A DNA stretch of 64,000 nucleotides from Paludisphaera mucosa (GCF_029589435.1 NZ_JARRAG010000002.1:2418001-2482000), one strand, 5' to 3'. Shown: positions 1 through 10,115, counted from the stretch's first letter. Translations and numbers: made by a program. Notes: generated from the sequence alone by a model not told the origin.

Positions 1-1119
1 AGCGGCGTAGTCCGAGGCTGCCCGGCTTAAAGCCTCGGCATCCGCTCGATAATGGGCCGCGATCGTCGGGTCAGCCGGCGACTGCATGGCTGCGGCGGTC
101 TCGCCGAGCGCCGCGGCGAGCAGCCAACGGCGGTGCGTATAGGGAGCGTCGTTGAAGTCGCCTTTCGCGGCGACCCCTGGGGTCGCCAGCCATCGGGCGG
201 CCGCATCAAGCTTCGGCAGGTACCTGGCGAGGACCGTCGGGGCGTCCGAGGCGTGGGATTGCGCCGTCAGCAATAGCGCGCGGGCCGCGGCCTCGACGAA
301 CATGGACGTGCTGTGGAATGCGTCGCCCGTGCCCACGAAGCTCCCGTCGACCGCCTGACGGGCGAAGCCCCAGTCGAGGATCTTCCAGCCGCGTGCGACG
401 AGCGCCGCGTCCCCGCGTACGAGGCCCGCCTGGACGAAATCGGCCCCATATCGCTGCTGCTCGATGAACCAGGAGTTCGAGCCGCCGGCTTCCCAGGCGG
501 CGTTCACCCCGATCGCTCCGCTCTCGGCGATGTCGCTCGCCATGCGGCCGGGCGTGCTGTAGAGGATCGACGAGAGCAGCGAGTCGTCGGCAAGGCTGTA
601 CAGAGAGGGCGGCATCGGCCCAGTAGGAGGCGCCGCGACAAGGATCGGGGCCTGCGGAAGTACCGCGCCGGCCGAGAGCAGCTGACGCCCTTCCAGGCTT
701 TCCAGCATGTCCGGCCGGCTGCGCCTCGACGGCCGCCCGAGCTTTACGCCGGCGATCGATTCGACGGTCGACGTCGGACATCGCGTATGGAAGGCCAGGC
801 GGATTAACGAGGTTCCGTCGGCGCACGCGTGGATGCCTCGGATTTCCGCCGCGACCTCCCTACGACCATGTCCGTCGCCCAGTACGACCAGCACTGACGC
901 CAGGAGCAAGGGCGCGACCCCGACCGCCCGCAACGCGGCACCGCCCCGGCTGATGTTGGCGACGCTCGCCGCGACCTCGTGGCTGCCTCGATGGTCCGCC
1001 CACACGAGCATCACCCGCGCCGAGGAGACGAAGCGGTGGTCGGTCCGTCGTTCGTCGACCAGAGGTAGGTTCAAGCCCAGGGCGGAGAGGCCCGCCATCA
1101 TTCGATCGATCAGGTCCAT
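1..1119 (-). CDS. PilZ-domain / LEPR-XLL exported protein (partial)
   Basis: This reading frame stays open from an ATG at 1119 to the window edge (373 codons, no stop seen), so the C-terminus is missing. Residues about 20-112 carry both PilZ signatures: RRTDHR (RxxxR, R25-R29) and NISRGG (NxSxxG, N55-G60). PilZ domains bind cyclic-di-GMP in the cytoplasm. Residues 139-150 read LESLEGRQLLSA, a planctomycete LEPR-XLL-type export motif that normally sits at the N-terminus. After it comes a helical region (YSLADDSLLSSILYSTPGRM, SNSWFIEQQRYGADFVQAG) that resembles an alpha/alpha-toroid glycan-active fold, which is only a guess. A cytoplasmic PilZ domain in front of an export motif is odd. Either this is a true fusion, or an undetected frameshift joins two genes: an alternative frame starting near 779 offers a basic N-terminus just before the motif. 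Confidence 0.6.
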   Translation of the reverse strand, partial: MDLIDRMMAGLSALGLNLPLVDERRTDHRFVSSARVMLVWADHRGSHEVAASVANISRGGAALRAVGVAPLLLASVLVVLGDGHGRREVAAEIRGIHACADGTSLIRLAFHTRCPTSTVESIAGVKLGRPSRRSRPDMLESLEGRQLLSAGAVLPQAPILVAAPPTGPMPPSLYSLADDSLLSSILYSTPGRMASDIAESGAIGVNAAWEAGGSNSWFIEQQRYGADFVQAGLVRGDAALVARGWKILDWGFARQAVDGSFVGTGDAFHSTSMFVEAAARALLLTAQSHASDAPTVLARYLPKLDAAARWLATPGVAAKGDFNDAPYTHRRWLLAAALGETAAAMQSPADPTIAAHYRADAEALSRAASDYAA

Positions 1120-1945
1120 CCCGAATCTCCAGGTCGCCGATGTTAGCGATGCGCGAGTCCGCCGACGCGAGGCGTGTCCGGTTTCCCCACGAGGGAGGTG
1201 TCAGGCCCCGCACCCGGCAGGTTGGGGCCGCGGTAAGTCTCGAGGGTCGCCAGAGAATCCTAGGATGCGGATGGTGAGGGCCGGAGGACTCGTGGTCGGG
1301 CGCGTCCCTCGAGCGACGTGAGCTTCTCCGAAGTTGCCGAGGAGCCACGGCTGTGCGGATGCTCGGCCCCAAGCGGTCCAGACGAAGCGAGGCATCCCGA
1401 CGCGACGCCCCGAAGCGACGCTCCGCCGCAAATCTCCGTCCCTCGCATCATGGGTTGAAAATGAGCGACGTCCGCGAGTCGGATATCGAGGATTCGGCCG
1501 TGATCGCGTTCAGAAAGGCGATCGGTCCGGTATCCATAACCACCGAATATCCCGAACAGAGACCTTCGTCGCTTCATCGACGAGAGTCGAGACGCCGATC
1601 GAGGTCGATAGGGGGATTGTCCAGGTCGCGACGTCGGAGGCCGATCGCCATCGCGATGCGCCCGCTCGACGCCATTGAACGACGCCCAGCCTCCACCTCG
1701 CCGCGGAGAGCTAGGGTTCTCGTGGGACGGGGCTGAACCTGCGTGGGCGTCGCATCGCCGATGTCCGGCCCGCCGCGACGTCGACGCAAGATCTTGGTCC
1801 CAGCCCCGAACGAAGGCTCGATGACGCGAGCGGCTCGCCGAAAGGCGACGAGAAGCCTTGGGAAGCGTCCACGTCGTTGTGGATTCTCCGATGTCCTGGA
1901 TCCGAAGCTGGAGGCCCTCCTCCCGAAGGAGGGTTGCACTAAAGC
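1120..1945. other. Intergenic region, no gene recognised
   Basis: About 825 bases lie between the divergent exported-protein genes. Short open frames occur on both strands, but none shows a recognisable motif or a convincing start. It presumably holds the promoters of both neighbours. A GGAGG lies 13 bases before the ATG at 1946. Confidence 0.4.
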
Positions 1946-4900
1946 ATGTTGAATAAAATTCGATCTGAACATCACCATGGAAAGCGACGCAAGTTCCGGG
2001 CTAGGCACGAAACCCTGGAAGTCCGGCAGCTCATGACCGCGTCGATCAATCTCGACGCGAAGTCGGCGGTTCTGTCCATCATCGGATCTGCGGGCGCCGA
2101 TCTCGCGCGGGTCGAGTTCGGCACGAAGACGATCTCGGTGCAGGGCGTCGTCCAGAGCGTCTCCGACCCCACTACGATCAACGTGACGCTGCAGACGGAT
2201 CAGGCGGTCTCGCTCCGGAAGAGCTTCGCGGCCTCCTCGGTCAAGTCCGTGAAATTCGATGGACAAGGGGGAGTCGATCTGCTGTCGAATCTCACGACCG
2301 CCGCGTCGACCTGGTCGACGACCAACGGAGGCGTGGTCAACACGAGCCTGCTGGTCGGCAGCCCCGGCTACAAGAACACCGCGAGCGTGAGCCAGGTCGG
2401 CGTGTTCCAGGTTGGTGCGACGGGCCAGGTGGGGGTCGACTACCTCTATCGGGGAGCCGGCTATGCGGGGCAGCTGGCGATCTTCAGCCTCGAAGGAATG
2501 GACGCGTACACGCCCGGTTCCGCCGAATACATCAAGGAGGCCGCCCGCCGCGCGCTCAGCGACGGCCCGCAAGGCCACGTCGTCATCAAGACGCAGCAGG
2601 AGGGCGCCAAGTACACCGCCTCGCTCCCCTGGGAAGGGAGCCTCAATAAAGGCGCCTACCTCGGCGTGCATACGGTGACTATGAAGCCTGGCGATTCGTT
2701 CGCGGCGATGCTGGTCCCCAGCGGCACGGTGGAGCAAGTAGCCGCCAATCCCGCCGCCGGTGGTTCGATTCGGCCCCTGTTCTCCGTTCCCGCGGCGAAT
2801 CCGGCGCCGCTCGACGCCCAGTTTCTCGGCCAGATCGGCGACCTCGACGGCAGGGGCTCCCTATTCGCCTTCGAGGACCAGCGCCTCGACGGCGCGAGCG
2901 ACCGCGATTACAACGACATGGTCTTCCAGGTGACGGGTGCCAGGGGGACGGCGACCCCGGTCTCGCAGGTAATCAACCCCAGTCATAATTTCATCGCCAG
3001 CACGATCTTCCAAGAGCTGGACGCCTACGCCGTCCGGCAGGAGCAGAACGACTCCGTCAGCAAGGTCGGCTCCTACGCCCCCGGTGGCTTCCAGGTGGGT
3101 GCCTCGGGGGCGATCTCGGTCGACTACGTGCGAGACTGGGCGGCGACCCTTGGCGAGGTGGCGGTGTTCAGCCTTCAAGGCATGGGAAATCTGGTGCCGG
3201 GCTCGGCGGCGTACGTCAAGGAAGCGGCCCGTCGGGCCCTCTCGGACTCGACCCTGGGCCACGTCGTCGCCTCCGACCTCTTCGAGGCCCCGCAACAAGG
3301 GAGCAATTCGACCTCGGCGACCTACCAGGGGCAGAAGAACTATGCCATGACGCCCGGCGACTCCTTCGCCGCGTTCTCGATAGCGAACGGGACGGTCTGG
3401 CAGCTCTACAACGGGGCGATCGGGGCGGGGGACGTACGCTTCTCGACGAAGGACGTCAACACGGGCGGGTCGGTCGTCGCGCCGACGCCCGGTAAAGCGG
3501 CGACGTGGACGCTCGGACTGGGCGCCTCGGCGGTCAACCTGGCCGGCGTGACGGCGAATCCTACGGATCCTTCGTCGCTGGCCCCCGCCTCGGTCTGCAC
3601 TGTGGTCTACCTTGACCTCCAGGACAACGGAAAGATCGACCCCGGCGACCCGAGCCTGCCGGGCGTCTCGGTCAAGCTCGTCGGCGCCGACTTCGCCGGA
3701 CACGCCGTGCAGCGATTCGCGACCAGCGGGCCGGACGGCTGCGCCGAGTTCGCCAACGTCCCGCCCGGCATTTATAGCGTCACGGCGACCGATGCGAGCG
3801 GCGGGACCCTCGTGAGGGGGTCGCAGATCGGGGCCAATGGCGGGCTGGCCTCGGCCGGCGGCCTCTCCGGGATCGTCTTGCTGCCAGGGGATCGTGCGGA
3901 GGGCTACGCGATCGGCAGGGTCCAGCCGGCCACTTTGTCGGGCTGCGTCTTCGCCGACGCCGACCGCGACCGGGTGCATGACCCGAGCGAGCCGGGGATC
4001 GCCGGCGTCGCGCTCCAGCTCATCGGGGTCGACGACCTCGGCGCCAACGTCAGCCTGTCCACGACCTCGGGCGCCGACGGGACCTACACGTTCGCGGGCC
4101 TCCGCCCCGGCGCCTACTCGATCCTGAAGACCCAGCCGGCGGGCTATGCCGGGGGCCGCCAGTCGATCGGCTCCTTCCTCGGCCAGGCCCATCCGATCGG
4201 CCGCAACGGCCAGATCGGGACCGATCGCTTCAACGGCATCCAGATCGGGTCCGGCGAGACGGGCTACAACTACAACTTCGCCGAGTGGACCGGCGGGGCG
4301 ACGGGCGACCCGAGCTACGCTCGGGAGATCGACCTCCAGGGGACGTCCGGGAGCGACGTCGTCACCATCGTCCTCGGCGCGACTTCCCATCGGGTCACGA
4401 TCAACGGGGTCACGTCCACGATCGACGCGGACGTCTCGACAATCGTGAACTTCAGCGGCCTGGGCGGCGACGACCTCGTCACGATCACCGGGATTCCGGG
4501 GTCGGAGACGCTGACGGTCGCCCCGAACGTGGCTACCCTGATCGCGCCCAGACTCCGCCTGGAAATCGAGGGGGTCGCTCGGATCGCCTTCAGGGGCGGC
4601 GTCAACGACCGGGCCTATCTCTACGATTCTCGCGGCAACGACGTCTACAAGGCGACGCCCACGCTGCAGCAGCTTGACGGCCCCAACTATCACGTCGCTG
4701 TGAGCGGGCCCGACCGGGTCTACTGCTACGCGGTCAACGGCGGCGATGATCAGGCGGTCTTGTCCGACTCGGCAGGCGACGACGACTTCAAGGCGACGCC
4801 CATCGACGCCCGCCTCTACGGGGCGGGCTTCTACAACTACACGCGCGGTTTCGACCACGTCGTGGCGACCTCGCAAGGCCTAGGGAAGGATCGGGCCTAC

Positions 4901-5800
4901 CTCTACGATTCGGCCGGGAACGACACGCTCACGGCCGGCCCCGGCTCCGCCAAGCTGGCCGGCAAGGGGTTCGACGCGACGGCGAGCGGCTTCCCGAGGG
5001 TCGACGCCTATTTCAACGTCGGCGGCAAGGACGGCGTCGTGCTCACCGGTTCCGCCGGCGACGACCGCTTCTATGCGAGCCCCGCCGAGACCGAACTGGT
5101 GGGGACGGGCTTCGACCTGCAGGCGCACGGCGTCGCCGCGGTCGTCGCCGACGGCGGGCCGGGAGGCGCGGACAAGGCGTACCTCACGGGCACGCAATCC
5201 GACGACGTCCTGACGGCCTCCGCCGCTTCATCGCGATTGACCGGCCCCGGCCTGGACGCGACGGCCAGGGCGTTTTCCTGGGTCCTCGCCTCGGGAGGAT
5301 CGTGCCTCGGCTTCGACGTCGCCAACCTCGCCGACACCGCAGGGAACGACACGCTCGACGCCAGCCCCGGCTCGGCTCGGCTCTACGGCGTCGGGTACAC
5401 GATCCGTTGCGAGGGCTTCAATAAGCTGGTCGCGACCGCATCGGCGGGAGGCGTCGACCAGGCGACCTTGCACGACTCGCCCGGCGACGACACTTTCGTC
5501 GGCTCGCCGATGGCGGGACGGTTTTACGGGGTCGGATTCGACAACTCGACGATAGGCTTCGCCAAGCTCGTCGTCGACGGCTCGGCCGGCGGCAACAACG
5601 TCGCCATCCTCAGCGACACGACCGGCGACGACCTGCTGACGGCCGCCGGCGATTCCGTGACGCTCGCCTCGGCGACCCAGAGCCTGAACTTCAAGGGATT
5701 CAGGACGGTCACTGCGAGCTCGCCCCTCGGCCGCAACCGGAAGCGGATCTCCGCGATCAACTTCACCCTCAACGTCTCAGGAGAATGGATTCCCGTCTAA
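1946..5800 (+). CDS. Large secreted protein with DUF4114-like, SdrD-B-like and 47-residue repeat domains
   Basis: The 1,284-residue product begins with a basic stretch and ETLEVRQLMTA, a LEPR-XLL-type export motif, so it is probably extracellular or envelope-bound. Residues about 150-335 include AIFSLEGMD and FEDQRLDGASDRDYNDMVF, the acidic signature of DUF4114; a second related half follows at about 370-520. Residues about 550-615 and 663-735 resemble SdrD-B (carboxypeptidase-regulatory-like) beta-sandwich modules (VYLDLQDNGKIDPGDPSLPG; GADGTYTFAGLRPGAYS). Residues about 888-1260 are eight tandem 47-residue repeats. There are no transmembrane helices after the N-terminus. An adhesin or surface structural role is inferred from the architecture. 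GGAGG 13 bases upstream supports the ATG at 1946. Confidence 0.8.
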   Translation: MLNKIRSEHHHGKRRKFRARHETLEVRQLMTASINLDAKSAVLSIIGSAGADLARVEFGTKTISVQGVVQSVSDPTTINVTLQTDQAVSLRKSFAASSVKSVKFDGQGGVDLLSNLTTAASTWSTTNGGVVNTSLLVGSPGYKNTASVSQVGVFQVGATGQVGVDYLYRGAGYAGQLAIFSLEGMDAYTPGSAEYIKEAARRALSDGPQGHVVIKTQQEGAKYTASLPWEGSLNKGAYLGVHTVTMKPGDSFAAMLVPSGTVEQVAANPAAGGSIRPLFSVPAANPAPLDAQFLGQIGDLDGRGSLFAFEDQRLDGASDRDYNDMVFQVTGARGTATPVSQVINPSHNFIASTIFQELDAYAVRQEQNDSVSKVGSYAPGGFQVGASGAISVDYVRDWAATLGEVAVFSLQGMGNLVPGSAAYVKEAARRALSDSTLGHVVASDLFEAPQQGSNSTSATYQGQKNYAMTPGDSFAAFSIANGTVWQLYNGAIGAGDVRFSTKDVNTGGSVVAPTPGKAATWTLGLGASAVNLAGVTANPTDPSSLAPASVCTVVYLDLQDNGKIDPGDPSLPGVSVKLVGADFAGHAVQRFATSGPDGCAEFANVPPGIYSVTATDASGGTLVRGSQIGANGGLASAGGLSGIVLLPGDRAEGYAIGRVQPATLSGCVFADADRDRVHDPSEPGIAGVALQLIGVDDLGANVSLSTTSGADGTYTFAGLRPGAYSILKTQPAGYAGGRQSIGSFLGQAHPIGRNGQIGTDRFNGIQIGSGETGYNYNFAEWTGGATGDPSYAREIDLQGTSGSDVVTIVLGATSHRVTINGVTSTIDADVSTIVNFSGLGGDDLVTITGIPGSETLTVAPNVATLIAPRLRLEIEGVARIAFRGGVNDRAYLYDSRGNDVYKATPTLQQLDGPNYHVAVSGPDRVYCYAVNGGDDQAVLSDSAGDDDFKATPIDARLYGAGFYNYTRGFDHVVATSQGLGKDRAYLYDSAGNDTLTAGPGSAKLAGKGFDATASGFPRVDAYFNVGGKDGVVLTGSAGDDRFYASPAETELVGTGFDLQAHGVAAVVADGGPGGADKAYLTGTQSDDVLTASAASSRLTGPGLDATARAFSWVLASGGSCLGFDVANLADTAGNDTLDASPGSARLYGVGYTIRCEGFNKLVATASAGGVDQATLHDSPGDDTFVGSPMAGRFYGVGFDNSTIGFAKLVVDGSAGGNNVAILSDTTGDDLLTAAGDSVTLASATQSLNFKGFRTVTASSPLGRNRKRISAINFTLNVSGEWIPV
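4607..5726 (+). repeat. Eight tandem 141-bp (47-residue) coding repeats
   Basis: Units begin near residues 888, 935, 982, 1029, 1076, 1124, 1171 and 1218 of the secreted protein. Each opens with a pattern like DxAxLYDSAGND, followed by TAxPxxAxLxGxGFD, a GFxxVxA strand and GG. Seven of the spacings are 47 or 48 residues. The DNA has diverged although the protein period is kept, which argues for old duplication under selection and not a recent slippage array. Confidence 0.85.
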
Positions 5801-5927
5801 GCGACGTCCCTCGAAAGGCGTGGACCCGGGGCGTTCGCTTTCCTTCCATGGGCGGCCGCCTTCGTAGGGGAATCGTCCGACGGGTGGGGCCGAGTAAGCT
5901 GTTGAAACCATGTGGACGGAGCCAGGG

Positions 5928-8900
5928 ATGGCCATCGTCGATCCGGAATCGAAAAGGGACGCCGCGTCCACGTCTCGCGCGACGCGCTCGTATTGGTGTT
6001 CTATGCTTCCAAAGGGGGAGCCTCGAACATCGATTCGACCGCCCCGCCTGATTCGATTCCCGAATGGAGAAGACGAGCGGATCGCGGGGACGCCCCTGGA
6101 GATGGGGCCCGCCGGATCATCCTCGTCCTTCGAAGGCAGTGACGCCGTGAATCTCGCGATCAGGCTCAGGAAACTCCTCCCCCGCTTTCGATCCGAGACC
6201 GGTCGATCGAACCGCGTGTGGAGTTCGATCTCGACGCTCATCTTGTTGACGTCGCTTTCCGGCCTGCTCCTGGGCCTGGCTCTCGGGCATTGGCGTTCCA
6301 GCCCCGGACCTTTCATCCGGCGGCTGCACATGGGCGGGGACTGGATCAAGGCCCCGGGGCCTCCTACGTACGCCGGCTACTTCCGGCGGCACGTCAGGCT
6401 CCCCGGACCGGTCAAGCACGCCTGGGTCTCCGTCGCGGCTCGCGAGGGATTCGAGATCTGCGTCAACCAAAATCCCAGCGGCAGATGGTACCTCTGGCGG
6501 CCGACCCGCCCCTTCCAAACGGGCCTCAGCGAAGCGGGCCAGCTCCTCAACCCAAGCCCACCCACGCTGGCCTTGAATTTCCCGAGGGAGTACCAGTGGT
6601 CGTCGCACCGCAACGACTGGCTGCCGGTCTTCCTCGACATCACCCAGCACCTCCGGCCCGGCCCCAACGTCATTACCCTGGAACTTGAGACGCGGTCGGC
6701 CCCGGCCATGGTCAAGCTGGAGGGCGAGATCCTGCTCTGGTCCGGGGAGCGGATCCGGATCGACTCCAACGACGAATGGCTCGCCGAGCCGGTACCCCCG
6801 TTCGACATCCGGCACGATTGGACCGAGAAGGACTACGCCGACCGATCGTGGCACCAGGCCGTCGACGTCTCCCGCTCGGGACGGGCGCCCGGCGACCTGC
6901 ATTTTCAATCGTTCGACGAACGGCTGCTGACGACGCCCTTTGCAGGGCGATGGGTCCGGAGCCGCGAGGCTGGGGCGGGCGACGCCGTCTGGTTCTCGAT
7001 GGAGTGGGACCTCCCTTCGATCCCCGACGACGCCTGGATCCGACTGGTCGCGAATCGCACGTTCGACCTCTTCGTCAATGGCCGGAGAGTGATGTTGCCC
7101 CTGTTGGGGAATCCGGATCTCGACTCGGGCGACTGGTTGTTGGGGACTCCGCGCGGGGCCGACCTCCCAGCGGCGCCCGAACTTCTCGACCCCGACGAGG
7201 TCGGATCGCTATTCGTCGGCGATCGCTTCGAGTCGCCCCGACACGGCGACCCGTCGTCGACCGTTTTCAGGGACCGGTGGGCCAAAGAGAAGCAATGGAA
7301 CAAGACCCGAGACGTATCCCGCGCGACCACGCGAAGCGACCTCCCCGGAACCTACGACCCGATCAAGGCCGAGGGCGAGGACGTCATGCCCCACGACCTG
7401 ATGCCCCCCCAGCCGGAGCCCCATCAGCCAAAGGCGCTCGGACGCGATCGGGCGATCGGCGGGCTGCTCGCCTACAACATACGGTCGATGATCCGCGCCG
7501 GCCGGAACACCATCGAGGTCCGGATGATCCCGCCCCTCAGCCCCGAGGGTTTCAGCTGGGCGCCCCAGCTGGCCGTCGACGGCGAGGCGCTCTTCCGAGA
7601 CGGCTCGCGGGTCGCCCTTGAGGTAGGCTCGGGCAGCCGAATCGGCTGTCGGACTCAGGAGCCGTCGGGCGCCGTTTCGGAATGGCGGTCCGCGGAGGTC
7701 CTCGGCCCCGCGCGAGTCCTCGGCAAGAGCTGGCCCACGACGGTCTACCGCGGGATCGCCCATGATCCCTCACAGATCCTCGTGCAGAAGGTCGGATGGG
7801 TACTTGGTTCCCTCCTGGCTTCGACGACGGCGATCGCTCTCGCCCTGGGGGTGGCGTATTGTCGCGAGCGTCGAGCCGCCGGCGAGCCGTCGGCCGCCCT
7901 GGATCAGGCCGCGAGGTCCCTCGGCCGGTTCATCCTGCCGCCCATCGCGATCCTGTTCGCGGCACTCCTCACGGAGGCGTCGTGGGCCGAACGTCACGAG
8001 GCTATCCTCTTCCGGATCCCGCGAGTCTGGCCGGCGGTCTTCATGCTGGCGGCCGCCTCGCCCATCCTCCTCTGCGCGCCGTTTCGCTCTCTGGGCGACC
8101 GCCTGGTCCGCCTTCCGAAGACACGGGCGTGGATCCCGCTGGTCGGGGTGGTACTCGTCCTGTGCGGCGTGCTGAGGATCTACAAGATGGATTTTCAGCC
8201 GCTCGATGACGACGAATACGCCTCCTGCCAGGCCGTGCTCGGGATAGCCCGATCGGGAGCCCCCAAGTTCGTGCCCGATGGGGTGTATTACACCCGCAGT
8301 CCGGCGTATCACTACCTCGTCGGCGCCATCGTCTGGGCGTTCGGGGAAAATCTCTGGGCGATGCGGCTCCCATGCGCGGCTCTGGGAGTGGCCACCGCCC
8401 TCCTGATGTATCGGCTCGCCGATCGGCTCATGCACCGGCCGTGGGTCGGCCTCGGCGCGATGCTGCTCTACACGCTCCACCCGTTCGCGATCTTCTCGGC
8501 CCACCTCGTGCGATTCTATCAGCAGCAGCAATTCTTCTCTCTGCTCGCGGTCTACTGGTTCTGCGAGGGATTTCTCGGGACGCCCTCCAGGAAGTATCGA
8601 TACCTCACCGTGATCGCATTCTTCCTCGCCGTGGTCAGCCAGGAGATCACCGCGATCATGGCGTTCCAGCTTCTGCTGGGCCTATTCTGGTTCGGGCGAG
8701 ACGCGGGATGGAAGGCGAACATAAAACTGGGGATCGTCGGGGCGCTCGCGGTCGCTTTCATCGTCCTCGATCTCCTGGTGTTCCAGACGCGCTGCCTGAC
8801 GCGCGTCGAAGGGGTCTCTCCGAACGTCGAGGCGGCGATCAAGCCGCATTACTGGGACCCCTACAACTTCGTCTCCCTCTTCCTCGCCTATTCAAGGCTC

Positions 8901-9680
8901 CACGTGGCTCCTTCCTTGATCATGGTCCTGGCCTTGCCGCTCCTGATCCGCCGCGGAGGCCGGGTCGTCTGGGCACTCCTCTTCTTCATGCTGACCGGGA
9001 CCATCCTCACCAACTTGATGATCACGCATGTCAGCCTGAGATATCAGTATTGGCTGATCGTCCTGTGGCTCCTGCTCGCGATCCGGGGCCTGGCCTTGAT
9101 CGCGGAGCGACTTGCCGTCCATACCCAGCGATCGGGAGGAACCAACGCCAGGAGCTTCGCCGCGATCCTCGCCGCACCGATCTACGTGGCTTTCCTGCTC
9201 GACTGGGCGCCCTGGCGGATCGTCGATTCGTATGACTGCAAGATCCTCAACGACTCGACGGGCGCTTTTCGATTCATCCGCGGTCAACTCAGGCCCGGCG
9301 ACGCGATCGCGGCGAATGAGCCGCATCCTCATGCGGCCTACCTCGAAGCGGGACATGTCGAGTATGACCTCACGGTCCCGTTGCTGCAGGACTTCGTGAT
9401 GCTCCAGAAGGGCCGGCTCATCGACAGGAACGGCGGAGGCGAAGTCATCGGTTCGCTCGACGATCTCGTCGAGGCCTGCCGAAAGCACGACCGGCTCTGG
9501 GTCGTCGTCAACCGCGAGAAATTTCGCACCCGGGGAAAGAACATCCGCTGGGAATACCCTGCGGCGCGGATCGAGCTATTCCTGCGGAAAAACTTTCAGA
9601 TTGCATTTCGTGGATACCTTTGGACAGTATATTTGTGGGATTCCTCGCGAGGCAGCTATCAGGGATTTCGCGGAAATTGA
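5928..9680 (+). CDS. Polytopic glycosyltransferase (ArnT/PMT-like) with extracytoplasmic sugar-binding-like region
   Basis: About 1,250 residues. The ATG at 5928 is chosen because GGAG ends six bases before it; an in-frame ATG at 5910 and a GTG at 6147 are alternatives. One membrane helix (WSSISTLILLTSLSGLLLG) is followed by about 500 soluble residues with two segments like the jelly-roll sugar-binding domain of GH2 enzymes (YFRRHVRLPGPVKHAWVSV; DAWIRLVANRTFDLFVNGRR). A multi-spanning C-terminal half follows. After its first helices comes PLDDDEYASCQ, the acidic first-loop motif typical of PMT_2/GT83 lipid-phosphate-sugar glycosyltransferases, then YYTRSPAYHYLVG. A polyprenyl-phosphate donor is inferred from the family; the acceptor is unknown. 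It lies 127 bases downstream of the secreted repeat protein, so the two may be linked (surface glycan or protein glycosylation). Confidence 0.7.
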   Translation: MAIVDPESKRDAASTSRATRSYWCSMLPKGEPRTSIRPPRLIRFPNGEDERIAGTPLEMGPAGSSSSFEGSDAVNLAIRLRKLLPRFRSETGRSNRVWSSISTLILLTSLSGLLLGLALGHWRSSPGPFIRRLHMGGDWIKAPGPPTYAGYFRRHVRLPGPVKHAWVSVAAREGFEICVNQNPSGRWYLWRPTRPFQTGLSEAGQLLNPSPPTLALNFPREYQWSSHRNDWLPVFLDITQHLRPGPNVITLELETRSAPAMVKLEGEILLWSGERIRIDSNDEWLAEPVPPFDIRHDWTEKDYADRSWHQAVDVSRSGRAPGDLHFQSFDERLLTTPFAGRWVRSREAGAGDAVWFSMEWDLPSIPDDAWIRLVANRTFDLFVNGRRVMLPLLGNPDLDSGDWLLGTPRGADLPAAPELLDPDEVGSLFVGDRFESPRHGDPSSTVFRDRWAKEKQWNKTRDVSRATTRSDLPGTYDPIKAEGEDVMPHDLMPPQPEPHQPKALGRDRAIGGLLAYNIRSMIRAGRNTIEVRMIPPLSPEGFSWAPQLAVDGEALFRDGSRVALEVGSGSRIGCRTQEPSGAVSEWRSAEVLGPARVLGKSWPTTVYRGIAHDPSQILVQKVGWVLGSLLASTTAIALALGVAYCRERRAAGEPSAALDQAARSLGRFILPPIAILFAALLTEASWAERHEAILFRIPRVWPAVFMLAAASPILLCAPFRSLGDRLVRLPKTRAWIPLVGVVLVLCGVLRIYKMDFQPLDDDEYASCQAVLGIARSGAPKFVPDGVYYTRSPAYHYLVGAIVWAFGENLWAMRLPCAALGVATALLMYRLADRLMHRPWVGLGAMLLYTLHPFAIFSAHLVRFYQQQQFFSLLAVYWFCEGFLGTPSRKYRYLTVIAFFLAVVSQEITAIMAFQLLLGLFWFGRDAGWKANIKLGIVGALAVAFIVLDLLVFQTRCLTRVEGVSPNVEAAIKPHYWDPYNFVSLFLAYSRLHVAPSLIMVLALPLLIRRGGRVVWALLFFMLTGTILTNLMITHVSLRYQYWLIVLWLLLAIRGLALIAERLAVHTQRSGGTNARSFAAILAAPIYVAFLLDWAPWRIVDSYDCKILNDSTGAFRFIRGQLRPGDAIAANEPHPHAAYLEAGHVEYDLTVPLLQDFVMLQKGRLIDRNGGGEVIGSLDDLVEACRKHDRLWVVVNREKFRTRGKNIRWEYPAARIELFLRKNFQIAFRGYLWTVYLWDSSRGSYQGFRGN

Positions 9681-9803
9681 CGCTCGCACCGACGTTAAAG
9701 CCGTCTTCGTGCTCCACGGAGGTGTGGTGTCATTCGCGATCGACCCTGGCATCGAAACACCGCATATATAAACAATAACATGATGATCGACCTCCGTAAC
9801 CAT

Positions 9804-10115
9804 TCACGCCTCGGCAGAGACGAGCGAGGGCGGCGTGCCGCTTGAGCGGTGGGCGGAGACGGCTTCGATGAGGAAGCCGAGCAGGTCCCGGGACTGGCGG
9901 CGGCAGGATTCGATCGACGTCTGGATGCGTTCGACGAACCGCGAGCCGGCCGCCGATTCGGTCCCGAAGTTGGTCTTGCGCCGGCAGACGGCGTAACGCA
10001 ACGCGCGTTCGGCGGCGTAGTTCGGATCGACGCCCTCGACCTTCGCGAAGGTCGAGGCGACGGCTCGACCTTTAGCATCTCGCGGCAGGCCGCCGCGGTC
10101 TTCGTCGACCCGCAC
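9804..10115 (-). pseudogene. IS66-family transposase C-terminal remnant
   Basis: The frame encodes the characteristic IS66 TnpC tail: AAERALRYAVCRRKTNFGT, then SRFVERIQTSIESCRRQ and DLLGFLIEAV. The rest of the transposase and the accessory tnpA/tnpB genes are missing, so this is a dead fragment. It is a different, more diverged copy than the IS66 element near 15-17 kb. Confidence 0.75.

Noticed and set aside
1574-2737. Long minus-strand frame opposite the secreted repeat protein (also 2861-4876)
   Set aside because: Compositionally biased shadow of the plus-strand gene with no motifs or plausible start context.
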